From Coprinopsis marcescibilis (taxonomy: Eukaryota; Basidiomycota; Agaricomycetes; Agaricales; Psathyrellaceae), in assembly GCA_004369085.1 (NCBI GenBank), contig ML210223.1, positions 62,001 through 126,000 on the forward strand: a stretch of 64,000 nt of DNA, read 5' to 3'. The notes beneath the pieces are model-generated. The model saw only the letters and a program-made list of their open reading frames with translations, had not been told where the DNA came from and made no database searches. Shown here one piece after another: positions 1 to 12,725 of the stretch (its first letter is position 1; each line of letters starts with the position of its first letter). The position numbers and the translations under genes are program-made.

Positions 1-412
1 TAGGATCAGCAAGAGGGGGTGAGCATGAGAGCCCAGTACGCTCTGTGATGACCTGTGATGACGGTCAAATCTGGAACCGCCTGAACACTGGGAAGACCCG
101 CTTGATATTTTCACCCCGAAACGCAGTGGTGGAGCATGTCCTTTGAAGTGCTTTAAGCCGAATAAAAGGGTGCACCTGGCTCCGATGGCGATAACGACAT
201 AAACGGAAGGGAGCACGGACACATTGGGAAACGGAAGGAAAATGTGTGATGTAGTTGTGGCTGTGTTGCTTGGTCCTGTTGGGATCAGGGGTCGTCGACT
301 TCCAGATTTAGCAGTGACAATTTTGGCTGGCAGGCGCGTTCCGAGCCGAGTTAAAGTTTAGCGCTTGCAATTGGGACTTCTACTCTGTTATTACTCCCTG
401 AATTGATTCAAA
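1..412. other. left-edge intergenic region
   Basis: I see no convincing coding sequence here. The right part must hold the 5' leader and promoter of the WD40 gene that starts at 413. No clear TATA box was found. Confidence 0.5.
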
Positions 413-2041
<1,629 letters not shown>

Positions 2042-2451
2042 CCCACTCGATCCATATCCTTCCCTATCGTCTAATAACCCAAATCTCTGCAATTTTCCCG
2101 ATACCTCGCATACCTAAGCACTAAAAGAACGTTGATCGTCCCGCCGACGTTCTTGTACGTCACCATTTTCTATTATCTTCCGGGTTCCGCGCACGACCGC
2201 GACCATTTTCATTATATCCCTCCCCTTCACGATGTATTCCTAGTATGTAATGGCTAGATGTATTTCTATGTTGTACATTTTCCCATCGCAACGACTTGAT
2301 GGTGTATAGTATTAGCTTATCCAAACATGGAATCGAAAGCAGCAATTCCTTGGACGGTCGATCTCAGCACACAGCGAGCGGGTTAATGAAGCACTCGATT
2401 GGATTTTGGGCAGAGATGGGGACGCCACTGCAAGGTAGGCGGTATGACGGA
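2042..2451. other. intergenic, convergent 3' ends
   Basis: This lies between the stop of the WD40 gene and the C-terminal exon of the TBC gene. It probably holds both 3' UTRs. No coding potential was recognised. Confidence 0.5.
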
Positions 2452-5400
2452 TCACTTCACAGGTTCAGCTTTCAGTAAGTCTAGGGGAGGGAAACGATAA
2501 TCAGCTCAGCTGTCAATTCACTATAACACGACCTCGGAACAAACACTCACCATTTGCAAGTTGTTTATCAGCCTCGGACAGACCCGAATCATGCGCTTCT
2601 AGGAAAGCATCCACCTCATCCAAAACCTGGTCATCATCCTCCAAATCACTCAAATCCTCATCATCGCTCTCGTCATCGTCCTCCGCATTGTCAATCGCAA
2701 ACGGTGTGCGCTCCATCATGGCCGCGTGCTGCGCAGCCTTGAGCATCGGCATAGCGGACAGGCTCGCGCTCTCTGGTACGCCGGGCAGGTTCTTGTTGCT
2801 CGACGTTGCAGAGGGGATATTGACCTCCAAGATGGGATGGGAAACTGTCGTGGGGGATGTTGGCGCAGTAGTGGATTTGAGACTGGATTTAGATGTAGAT
2901 TTCCGCATCGATGGCGTAAGTAGTGATTCGCGTGCTTTGGGCTCGTCCATCTTGGTGTATCTACCGATGGACGGCCTATGGATGACCTAGAGAATAAACA
3001 CAGCAGCAGCCCAAGTGTCAGAAGTTGATTTTGGCCATGCCAATAGCAGCAGAGCAATGCGAACCTGGTGCTTCCCAATGGTCTTTCCAATCTCGTCCGT
3101 GAACATGTTAAACATCTTCTTGTTGGTATCTGTGGCGATTGACGACCACAGATCGCCCAGTAATCCGCTGCTCGAGATGGGGAGCTCCATCTCTGGCAGT
3201 GGGACCAGTTTGAAAGATCCGGATAAATCGGTTTCGAAGAATGATTCTAGGACTTCGTCGGCGAGGACCACCATTCGGAATCTACAGCATATACGTTAGG
3301 ACCAACCGGAGCGAGAAAAGAGGAACACGCACGTAGCGAGGTTGAGATACGGTTGATTTGACTCTACTGGCGGGGGAGACCCTGGCTCTTCTCCTTCCTT
3401 TGTCTCTGGTCTTGGCAACAGAGCATCACCATACTCGAATGCATTGCTCATAAACCGACTGACGGCGCCAAGATAGGCATCTCCAACTTCGAACCGGAAG
3501 ATAAACTATAAAGCAGCATGTCACGTTAACGTCTGAAACATATAGAGGGAGGAGAAAAAACGAACTAGCAAAGATTCTGACAAGGTCAGCACCTCGTCCT
3601 TGGTTAAATAGCCATCCTTATTCTTGTCGTGCAAGTTGAAGAACCATTCTATGTTCTCCATGAGGTCGTTGAACATGATTCCATCCAATCCGAAGACAAG
3701 ATCCTAGAATGTGTGAGTTAGATTAGATTACCACTGTAGTACGGATTAAACATGCCTGGAATGAAAGGGCACCTCTGCAGGACGTATCCCAGAAGAAGAA
3801 TAACCTGTCGATGAATTCGTGGTCAGCAACTTCACGATCGATTCGTTGCTGGCAATTGGATTATCGCGTCAGTCGAGGCAAAGAACGTCGAATGACGAAG
3901 AACATACCTGGAACCCATTCATCACGATCTTCTCGTCCCTAGCCCATGTAGCAATCTCACTCAAAAACTGCCTAAAGGTCCTCAATTCGATCCTCGTCTC
4001 CGGCTTTGGCTCGTTACCCTCGCCAGTCGTAAAGAGTGTCGGGGGAGGGACAGCATCGGGCGGTGGTGGCACCAAGCACATCGCCTTGTACAGCGCATCA
4101 TACACATACCCCACCTGTTCCTTCGAAAACCTTCCAAAGCTCTTCAGATTCCTGACTGCCGAGCGTTTGGCAAAGGACTCGATGCTGTGGATGATCTCAC
4201 TGCGGTATCTCCTTCGCTCGCCCTGGATCGTCTCATCCGTGATCCCCGAGAATTCTCGGAAGGAGACAAGGAGGAGCTCTTGGAAGTTGGTGATGGCGCG
4301 GGCACGGGGGTCATCGGAGTTGGGATGAGCAGACTCCCCCAGTGAGGCAAAGTAATCGCGCATCAAACTGTGTTAGAACTCATGTTAGCAGAATAGGAGG
4401 ATGGATACAATGTGATATTACTTCAGGAAACCGCCGTCATCTTGGATCTGCAGAAGCTTTTCGCCGTTGATCTTTAGGATAGCTGAGTGGGGTCAGAAAA
4501 AAAAATTACGTTTGAGCTGAGTTTCGACTAACCGAGGCTGTGAAGATAGGTCAGAGATGTTTCTACTCATCATGACGTCTGCACTTACCCGACCTGAAAC
4601 AGAACCTTTGGGCCCATGCAGAAGAAACAGTCCACAATTCGGAAGGCAAACACCATAGGCATGCTGTTGATATACCTAAAGCGAAGTGAGCACATAATTG
4701 GGGGCATAATAATCAACTTACAAGCTCAAGAACCAGGGCAACGAGGCCACGGACAATTGTACGTCGACGTTGGTAAAGTGTTCGTGGATAATCGGAAGGG
4801 TTCGTTGCACCAAGGATTCGAACACGCGCTGGTCAAGCATGGTTCCGTGCATCGAGGGTCTACCATTTCGCGTTAGTGCGAGTATTGCGATGGAAGTGGC
4901 CACTTACGCGTAATATCCAGGTAGCAACCTGTCACATAGAACTTCAAGCAACCAGAACGCTTGCTCTTCCGACATGTATCTGGAACAAATCAGCAAGTAG
5001 GTCCTGAAAAAGGTATACCGGCCATTACATGAGAATAGCTGCAGCCAGAATGTTCATAGCCTAGTAAAAGAATCAGCAAATGTCGCATCCTCGCGGCTAT
5101 GAGCTAACGGACCTGGCAATAACCAAGTTCTGGATTCTTGAAGGAGTACGCCTGAAGGACATTACGCAACGATGATATCCCCTGTTCACTTTGGTAACCG
5201 GCGTATTCGGGTAAACTACGGTGAAGGTCCTTTTCGATGTCCTCCGTGCTCGTCGTTGTCCGGCCCTTGTTGTCCTCCAAGAGCTGTTGATAGTATCCTG
5301 GGTGCGCAAATCGATGATAAATGGACCCAGACAAGACCTCCCACATCTCTCCTCTTAGCCGGTTAGGCAGACCGACTTGAACTAGTCGCGTGTATTGTGG

Positions 5401-6279
5401 GTAGCGCAGGAGAGTGATATTTCGACCGTGCGCTGCGAAACATATCAGCAATGGCCCAGCCAGAAACACTGTAGACATACTCTTAAGATATTTCGTCCAC
5501 ATCTTGATCTTGGATGTTTCTCGCAACCTGTATAGAAATCCAGTCAGCTGGCGTTCATACAACCAAAAACCAAAATGAACCGACTTTTTAGGATCTCCCG
5601 GGAATTTGAAGTGCAGACCCAGCCCTCCAAGATACGAAATCTGTTCGGACGATTCTACCAGGCTTCCATCCTCTCTCTCATTATCCGCACCGGCATTGGG
5701 GGTATCCGACACGAGCACTTCTGAATAACACGTCTTCACAAAGACCTTGACCTGCTTCATCTGGCCCTTCTGCAGCTCCACCTTAAGTGCCTCCCGTAGG
5801 ACCGAACAAAACAGGTCAGCGGTGGGTCTGAGCGACGTCAACTGCACAACTAGCTTCATCCCGTGCCAGGTCAGGAGGCTGAGGGCGTAGATCCCCGCTC
5901 GGGCGTTCAACCGCTCTACTCTTCGTATTGTCGACAGCGGGATCGTAAGCCGCACACTCTTGCGGTCGAGCGACGTGAACGCCAGGAACGGGGGCATAAT
6001 GTACAGCTTCCCTGGCTAATTACGGATAGCATTGGTAGTATGGTTAACGTTTGAGACAGGTCTGAGCACGGTGGCTACAGCACTCACATAGGAGTCCTCA
6101 TCGGCCTCTGCAACGCTCAGAACAGCACTAATCTCCATCTTCTCTGGCTCTGTGACCCCATCGCTCTTCTCTTCCCCTGCAGTCGGAGCTTTCGATGGTG
6201 GAAGCGAGAAGAAGATCTCGGTGAGTTGCTCCTTAGTTGGCTCTTTGAAGTGTCGGAGGGCGGTGGATATAGTGGCCAT
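2452..6279 (-). CDS. GRAM-TBC-EF-hand Rab GTPase-activating protein
   Basis: This is a Rab GAP of the TBC1D8/9 (yeast Gyp2-like) type, which speeds GTP hydrolysis by Rab proteins in vesicle traffic. The start is the ATG read [14 protein letters not shown] at 6277-6279. A GRAM-like segment lies at about 5800-6000. The TBC domain follows, with the arginine-finger motif IEKDLHR and the glutamine-finger YCQ near 5110-5240, then a helical part containing LPIIHEHF and [16 protein letters not shown]. An EF-hand loop, [12 protein letters not shown], is at about 3600-3640. The C-terminus is acidic and low in complexity. There are many short introns. A GTGAGT donor at 2545-2550 implies a last tiny exon (2452-2480, ending AEPVK). 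A different acceptor would move the stop to about 2490. Both catalytic fingers are present, so the GAP should be active. Confidence 0.88.
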
Positions 6280-6739
6280 CGTGGTCGTGTATCTCTCTGT
6301 TGGTAGATTACTAGGATTGCAATTCCTTGCAAACGGCCATGGATTATGGATGGCGAGCGGTGCAGCGTGGTTCAAGGGAGAACTGATGATCAGTTCGATC
6401 ATCATAAGCATACACAAACAGCGAAACCCCCTATTGCTCCCGAGTATTGGAATATTAGGGGGCCCTGGAAGCTCACAGTGGAGGGTTCAATGATATAGAG
6501 ATTATATAAATAGAGAGAGAGAGGTATACATGACACGAGAGTTCAAGAGTGAAGGAAGTTCGAGTAAAATGATGTAGAACAAAAAGAAGGGGGGGTATCC
6601 GAGATTCGAGGAAGAGTTATAACTCGATAAAGGAGGAGGTAGCGCTGTAGGTAGCCCAGAGATAAATTTGTCTATCTATGTGAGGAAGGGAGAAAAGGTA
6701 AAGAGATATCAAAAATGTAAAATGGGTAAGTGGGCAACT
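6280..6739. promoter_or_regulatory. upstream region of the TBC gene
   Basis: This is the promoter and leader region for the minus-strand TBC gene. It contains a short AG dinucleotide run at about 6512-6523 and an AT-rich stretch with TATATAAATA just before it. No gene is visible. Confidence 0.4.
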
Positions 6740-8053
6740 TTAACCCACGGGTCGAATGTAGAGAGTCTACACAGAAACAGTCGACATTAACTTACTTGGG
6801 ACGTAAGGAAGAGACGGAAACGTTACTTACGAATGGGGTCAGAGGTTCCGGATACTCGTCACCGAATACGGCTGGGTCACCCAAGCCAAGAAGCACATTG
6901 TCTTGCATGTATAAAGTAGCGGGAGTGACAGCTGAGGGTTCCGTTGTTGTCATAAATGGATGTATCATAAGCCACAGATAGAAGGGACGCACTGAGATCT
7001 GTATTGACCCAACTGGCAGTAAGTTCCCATGTAACGGGATTGAAAGACCACTAAAGCGCGTATTTGGGTTAGACGTTATGACGCGACAGCCAAGATACAT
7101 TCGGTTACTTACAACATCGGTTTGTACGAGCCTATCAAGGGCCGTGACGCCAGTCCAGGTATTCGGCAACTCAGCTCCAGGCTGAAGAGGAGGGACTGTA
7201 AATGTAAATAATCAGTTCACCGCGGTTCCATAAGTGACATTGGTAGGAGGCTTACCACCAGGTGCTGCAACACCGCCGAGGTAAAGATAGCTAGAAAGAG
7301 AGATAACAGATAAACTGACAGCTGGGCAGAAAGAGGTATGAAAAGCACGTACTTTGCAGAACCAGTGCCAATATTTCCATCAGTGTTACCCCAACCTTGA
7401 ATCAAGCCGAACAGCGGGAACCCCGCAGGCTACGGAAGAGAAAGATAGTCTGCTCAGACAACCAGGCAGAGGGAGAAGAGCCAAAAATGAACTAACCATA
7501 CCGGGCCCAGAAATCTGAAGGTTCTGTGGGTTAGCTGCGAGCGAATCATACGTCACGCTCAAGGTTAGGGCCTGGCTGGGATTCGTGGTGATTTCCATGA
7601 ATCCACTCAGCAAGAATGTATTGCTAACATATCCCACGAAATCACCATTCTCGTCGTTAACCGTTGCGCTCCCTATATCGGTGACCGGCGGGCCAGGAGA
7701 AGGCTCCTGTCTCTTCGCAACTGGATCGAAAGACAGGTGATATGAGTATTTGGAAAAACAGGGCGACCAAGAGAATACCCACCTTGCTCGTCCCTCCTCT
7801 TCGGAGGGTTCAAAGACAAGCCTCGTGCCAGCCTTTGCGCATTGGTCAGAGCCGATTTTCGTACTGCAGGCTTAACACGCGTGGGCAGACTCTTCGTCAA
7901 CTCTGCTAACTTCCTGTAGCCCTCATCGTTACGGACGGATGGGCCTTTAACGTTGAACCCGCTTTTGTCGAGAAGTTCGCTGATCGTCAAAGCAGTAGTC
8001 GAAGTTGCCAAAAAGCAGGCGATTAGGGTTGCGGAAACAAGCTGGAAACGCAT
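6740..8053 (-). CDS. secreted protein of unknown function
   Basis: I do not recognise the family. The start codon at 8051-8053 opens a signal peptide (MRFQLVSATLIACFLATSTTA). A lysine/arginine-rich proregion follows, with dibasic sites (PKRRDE, AKRQE) typical of Kex2-type processing. The mature part looks beta-rich: SATVNDENGDFVGYVSNTF, LTLSVTYDSLA, GNTDGNIGTGSA, WELTASWVNTDL and LYMQDNVLLGLGDPAVF. At least six introns are needed to keep this frame. Two of them (GTGCGT...CTCAG near 6945-7000, and GTAAGT...TGTAG near 6770-6835) remove unspliced readings and give a C-terminus TLYIRPVG with stop at 6740. If the last intron is retained, the stop is at 6792. An extracellular role is inferred from the signal peptide only. 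Confidence 0.75.
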
Positions 8054-8966
8054 TTTCCTGTAGTGATGTTTCGGGACTAGGTCCAGGTATCGGGTCGGAA
8101 GATGGCGAGAGTGACAGTAGTGGGTGGCAGTAGTGGTTGTGGTAGTGGCGAAGGGTCAAGAATCAATGTTAGTCAATTCATACCTTTATTCCACAGGCAG
8201 GTACAGCTGATGTTTCGATGAGACAGCAACCACCTTAGGAATGCTCTTGAGTTCAAGCGTTCAAGCAACTCGTCCTTTCCCATGTGGTAATTGAACAGCC
8301 AGCCCAGGCACAAGTTTCAAAACAGTATAAGCTCTAGACGAGAGCGGTTCGTTGTCGACAATATCGTAGAGACTCACATAGTCTCGAACAAGGCGACGTG
8401 TTCCACAGATGAAATTGCAGCAGCTGCTCCCGACGCATCGTGCTCCCAGTACGCACTGTGTAACTCTGTTTGGGAAGGCGCTGCCATGCCCAAAGCGCGA
8501 CACCCTCGCTTTAAGAGAGGCGCAGCATTCATCACCAGTAGGACAAGAAAACAGGGTCTTGAATAAAATAACAAAGGATTGGATATGTCAGCTCGGAAGT
8601 CATTGCCCGAGTTCAAGCCAACAAGAACGGCAGACCAGCAGTGAGAGAGATTGATTTGGGGTCCAGGAACAGCGCCGAGCTAGTCTCTGTTTTCAAGCCA
8701 AGTTCCAGCTCCAGAGATGTATCCTGTTCACATTTCTGCCAGATTACTAGAGCGTCAATCTATGTCGACACACAAGAGAGGACAAAGTCTGGTTGAAATA
8801 AATCCAAGAAGTTCAGAATCCTGGGCTGTTGGTGCAGCATTTGATGGAGAGCATTAGGGCAGGCTCCAATTGACATGACCGCGATCACCCGTATGGACTG
8901 ACGCGCTCCTCGTCCTGTGCGTCATCTTCCACCCAATCTTCCAGATACCCCGAGCTCAGCGAGGAA
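8054..8966. other. divergent intergenic region
   Basis: This is the shared upstream region of the minus-strand secreted-protein gene and the plus-strand flavin-reductase-like gene. Overlapping short open frames occur on both strands, but none looks like a protein. I see no clear element. Confidence 0.4.
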
Positions 8967-10145
8967 ATGCTGGTCTCAAGAGTCCTACAGTCTGCAAAGA
9001 CCGGGGCACTGCTGAATGTATGCAAAGACTCAAAAAAGTCCTACCGGTTCCCTAGCAAAAACTCTCGAGGACGGAAAGCCTTGTACCAGCGGAATCATTC
9101 AGGAGCCTTTTCTCTGGATGGTCAGTCCAGGGGGTATGCTGCTGCTACTACTACGGCGGCAATGTCTGCTGGGAATACGGCAGAAGCCAGGACGTCGAGC
9201 AGTAGTAGAATCTCAAACGCACACCCGGATCTGGACCCTCGATCGCGGCCTGGAACCTCTAAATCGCACCAAAACGCAGATGCTCGGCACTATAACGACG
9301 ACGACGGTCACCACAAAATGTCGTTGAGTACCCAGCGTCACCCAGCGCAACGACACGAGTCGGTTTCTACTCGACATCGTCGACCATCCCACTCCTCAAC
9401 GCTGAAACAAGACCTACGCGCTTTGCTAAGGGACACGGCTCAGCCAGTCGCTATCGTCACTTCATTCATGCCGGACGCCCTCTCGGAACTACATCCAGCC
9501 AGTAACCACGCGCCAGACTCACAGATTCTGCAGGGCTCCGAGCTAGAAACCCTGAAGGAGTTCCACGGCGCGACCCTGTCCTCGTTTACCTCCATCAGCA
9601 TGGACCCGCACCCTCTCGTCGCATTCGCCCTCCGTATTCCCTCTCGAATGGCCTCAACCCTCACGTCCTTCAGCTCAGACCTTCCAGAAATGAGCAAACC
9701 GCGTTCAGACCTCCTCCCAGCCCACCAACATCGAAATCGACGCGAACACAAGCCCCCAAGAGCACACATGGTCGTGAACCTCCTTTCTTCGTCCCAAGCG
9801 GAGCTAGCGCACAAGTTCTCAAGACCAGACCTTTTTCCACACCCGTTCTCTTCGTTGCCGTATACCATGACCGCTGAAGGCCTACCCGTCTTGCAGGGCT
9901 CTTTGGGGGCCATCTCGTGCCGGCTTGTCGCGCAGCCCCTCAAGCTCAGTGAACTGAAAGTTGAGGCGCATGAAGAAGGGGGGGACGAATTTGACAGCGG
10001 AGAAGGAGCAGGAGGGGTGGTATCGGAACTGTACATTGCACAGGTCGTCAGAGTAGAACGACTGCCTTTGGATGAGGCGGGCAAGGACGAAGAATCGACG
10101 TCATCGCCGCTGCTATATTACAAGCGAAAGTACACCTCGTGCTGA
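8967..10145 (+). CDS. flavin reductase-like FMN-binding protein
   Basis: This single-exon gene encodes 392 residues. The C-terminal half matches the flavin reductase-like split-barrel domain: PVAIVTSF, then HGATLSSFTSISMDPHPLVAFALRIPSRMASTL, VVNLLSSSQAELAHKFSRPD, and GLPVLQGSLGAISCRLV. It ends LLYYKRKYTSC, a common end for these proteins. Such proteins bind FMN or FAD and often act as NAD(P)H-dependent flavin reductases. The first 150 residues are basic, serine-rich and low in complexity. The extreme N-terminus (MLVSRVLQSAKTGALL) could be a mitochondrial presequence, which is an inference. An unusually long His/Arg/Pro-rich insert separates two core strands near residues 235-265. Confidence 0.82.
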   Translation: MLVSRVLQSAKTGALLNVCKDSKKSYRFPSKNSRGRKALYQRNHSGAFSLDGQSRGYAAATTTAAMSAGNTAEARTSSSSRISNAHPDLDPRSRPGTSKSHQNADARHYNDDDGHHKMSLSTQRHPAQRHESVSTRHRRPSHSSTLKQDLRALLRDTAQPVAIVTSFMPDALSELHPASNHAPDSQILQGSELETLKEFHGATLSSFTSISMDPHPLVAFALRIPSRMASTLTSFSSDLPEMSKPRSDLLPAHQHRNRREHKPPRAHMVVNLLSSSQAELAHKFSRPDLFPHPFSSLPYTMTAEGLPVLQGSLGAISCRLVAQPLKLSELKVEAHEEGGDEFDSGEGAGGVVSELYIAQVVRVERLPLDEAGKDEESTSSPLLYYKRKYTSC

Positions 10146-10527
10146 AGTCTTTCGTCTGCTCTCTTGCTACTATAGATGCCCTTGCTGCGTCAGGTCTGAT
10201 GGCACTGGACAGGAAGGTCAACGTCGCGCACCGGGTATACACCATTGACATAGACATATTCGTACACTACAGAACCAACAAATAGTACCACACCCCACGT
10301 CCTAACCCCCCTCCCTATCGCTACGTGCATCGAAACTAGCATACAGCTGTTCATAAATCGTCGTAAGTGAATCGTAACGTGCAGAAACTGGGTATTAAAG
10401 TACAACAACGCCCACGGCTTATGGGCAGGAAATGATGGAGAAAAAAAAAGCAAAACATTTGCGCGAAGGGTATCGATAAATGTGCATATGGTTCAGGAAA
10501 ATGACCGAGTTCAGTTCCAAGTACAAA
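10146..10527. other. intergenic, convergent 3' ends
   Basis: This lies between two convergent genes. It contains an A-run at about 10440-10450 and is otherwise featureless. Confidence 0.4.
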
Positions 10528-12725
10528 CTAGTCGAAAGCACCGTCCAGCGCATCGAAGCAATCCCTAAAAAGATAAACAGTGGTCAATTTCTCCCTCTTT
10601 ACAAGATAAGAAAGAAACATACCTCATGAACGGTCTCCGAACATCATACCCCACAACCTCAACCTGGCTCATCTCGCCCTCATCTTCTTCCACTTCAGCC
10701 CACTCAACCCCTCTGGCAATAACAACCCTCTTATATGCCCACCGCTTATCATAAAAGTCACAGTGGTCTACCTCTCGCAATTTCGGACAGAGCTGCACGA
10801 GTTCACCCAGCACCTGGTGCATCATACCCTTCTCCTTCTCGCCCGTCCCACCCACAGCTCCCCAAAGTGCTCCTCCCCGGAATACCTGCAGGTTCTTGAA
10901 CGCCGGGAGGACGAGGAGCAGGTCGGGGATAGTGACGCGTACGGAAACAGAGGACGGCAGGGACGACGAGGCGGAAGAGCCCGCTGTAGGCGACGAAGAG
11001 TCGTACGGTGAGTTTCCGCTCGATGAAGAGGAGGGCCCACGCCGAATGGGCAGCGAGAGCCACTCAATGTTCGGGAACGCCTCCGCAACAGCCAACACAG
11101 ATTCTAGATCCGGAAAGTGGTGCAACGCGAGCTTGCGCAGGCTGTGCCGATCGATGAAAGGCAGACCGAGCAGATCGTTCGCTGAGAGCGTGGAAACATC
11201 CAAACTCTCGATCGGCCGCAGATGGGAGGGTCGGTTGATGGCTAGGGAGTTTGGTGTAGGCGGAGGCGCAGATATTGTGAGGGTCGGTGAGGAGGGGGGT
11301 GAGACGAAGTTGAACGATCGGCTGATGCTCAGTGTGGAAAACGTGGACGGCGACGTTGGCGAAGTTGGGGAGGAGGCCCAGCCAGAGGGAATGTCCACAA
11401 TGCGGGAGCTGGAAGCGATGGGACCGCCGTCAGGCTCGCGTTCAACTGAAATATCGACATCATCGTCGTAATCATCCTGCTCGGGTTCCTCGTCGATCAC
11501 TGGTAGCATTCCTCTGGAAGGACTGGAGCTAGCCATCACTGAGGCTAATGTGCTGTCATAGTTGCTGCCGCTGGGCGAGACAGGAACTTGCTCGTCGCTT
11601 GCTAGTCCCTCGATAACCTGCATATTCGTCTTTAAATGTTTAAGGTTGGGAAGGCTTCCTGGGTTCATGAGCGGAACACCAATAGGATACCAAGAGAGCT
11701 CCTCTATGGTGGGGTTGTTCTCGAGGAACCGAGCACTGGAGTTGTCGACGGATGTGGTTGCGCCGGATTGGAGCTGCAATTTGACCTTCTTGAGGCGAGG
11801 GAAATGCAGAGAGTGGAGCTGCTTGAACTCAAGAGGGATCTCGAGGTACTGCATTACACATTGGTCAGCAGCTTCAAAGCATACGAGGAGAGGCATCCAC
11901 ATACCTCCAGATTGGGAGAGCGAGTAAGCATGATACAGATAGGAAGAGCATTGGACGTCTTCAACCACGCATCTCCGGAGATGCACAAGCTGGTCAAGTT
12001 GGAAAGAAGCCACAACTGTGAAGGGAGTTCAAATAAGATACGCAATTCCTGAAAATGGACCAACTCACTGGGTATGTGGAGTCCTTATCCAACGTTAATC
12101 CAGACACATGCATTCCAAACGATCCACCAATCCCGAAATGCCTCAAACTCCTCTTCCTGACAACCTCTGCCAAGATCGCATCCTCGAACCTTGCCTCACC
12201 AGTCGGCCGCACTCTCCCCTGTGTACTCTGCTGATCACCCTTGACCGCAAAATTCCAGGACCAGGTGAACGTCGTGAGATCCCACATATACCGCAAGGCC
12301 CTGCACACATTTGTAATCTTGATAGCCTCGTTGTAGGTCCCGTTTGTTTGGGGATCCGTGTCTAGAGTAGTGTCCACCAGCTGCTTTGGGATGCGGTCCG
12401 CAGAGGTGTAGTTGTGGCGCTCGCAGATGTGGACCTCCCGGATGTTGCGGGCGAGGTCAGCCCGGCGAGCGAGATGGGCAAAAATGGTGGGGTTGAGGGT
12501 GCGCACGCGGAGTACACGGTAGTCTGTGTGTCGAGGAATGATGTATGAGGCGAGGAAGCGACATCCTAGGGCTAGAGAGAGCAGATCAGAACGCTGGGCG
12601 AGCTCGGAGACGACTTCCTCGAGAATCTCCTGCGGTAGGCGCAGCAGGGGAGGAGGGCTGCCCTGGATTCCAAGTTCTATGCCCGCCGTGGCGATCCCGA
12701 ATGCACCGCTCGTTGGTGTTGTCAT
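10528..12725 (-). CDS. F-box-like protein with leucine-rich C-terminal part
   Basis: The start is the ATG at 12723-12725; an upstream in-frame codon at 12773 is less likely. An F-box-like segment lies at about residues 25-65 (PPLLRLPQEILEEVVSEL, then LLSLALGCRFLASYII). This points to a substrate adaptor of an SCF ubiquitin ligase. The rest has irregular leucine-rich spacing (LWLLSNLTSLCISGDAWL, YLEIPLEFKQLHSLHFPRL, FPDLESVLAVAEAFPNIEWL), interrupted by a long Ser/Pro- and acid-rich linker. The last intron (GTATGT...TTTTAG, about 10565-10621) joins RRPFMR to DCFDALDGAF, with stop at 10528; retaining it gives a short alternative tail. F-box proteins are numerous and fast-evolving in agaricomycetes, so the substrate cannot be guessed. 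Confidence 0.75.

Noticed and set aside
6512..6523. AG dinucleotide repeat as a regulatory feature
   Set aside because: It is very short and common in intergenic DNA, so it is noted only as simple sequence.
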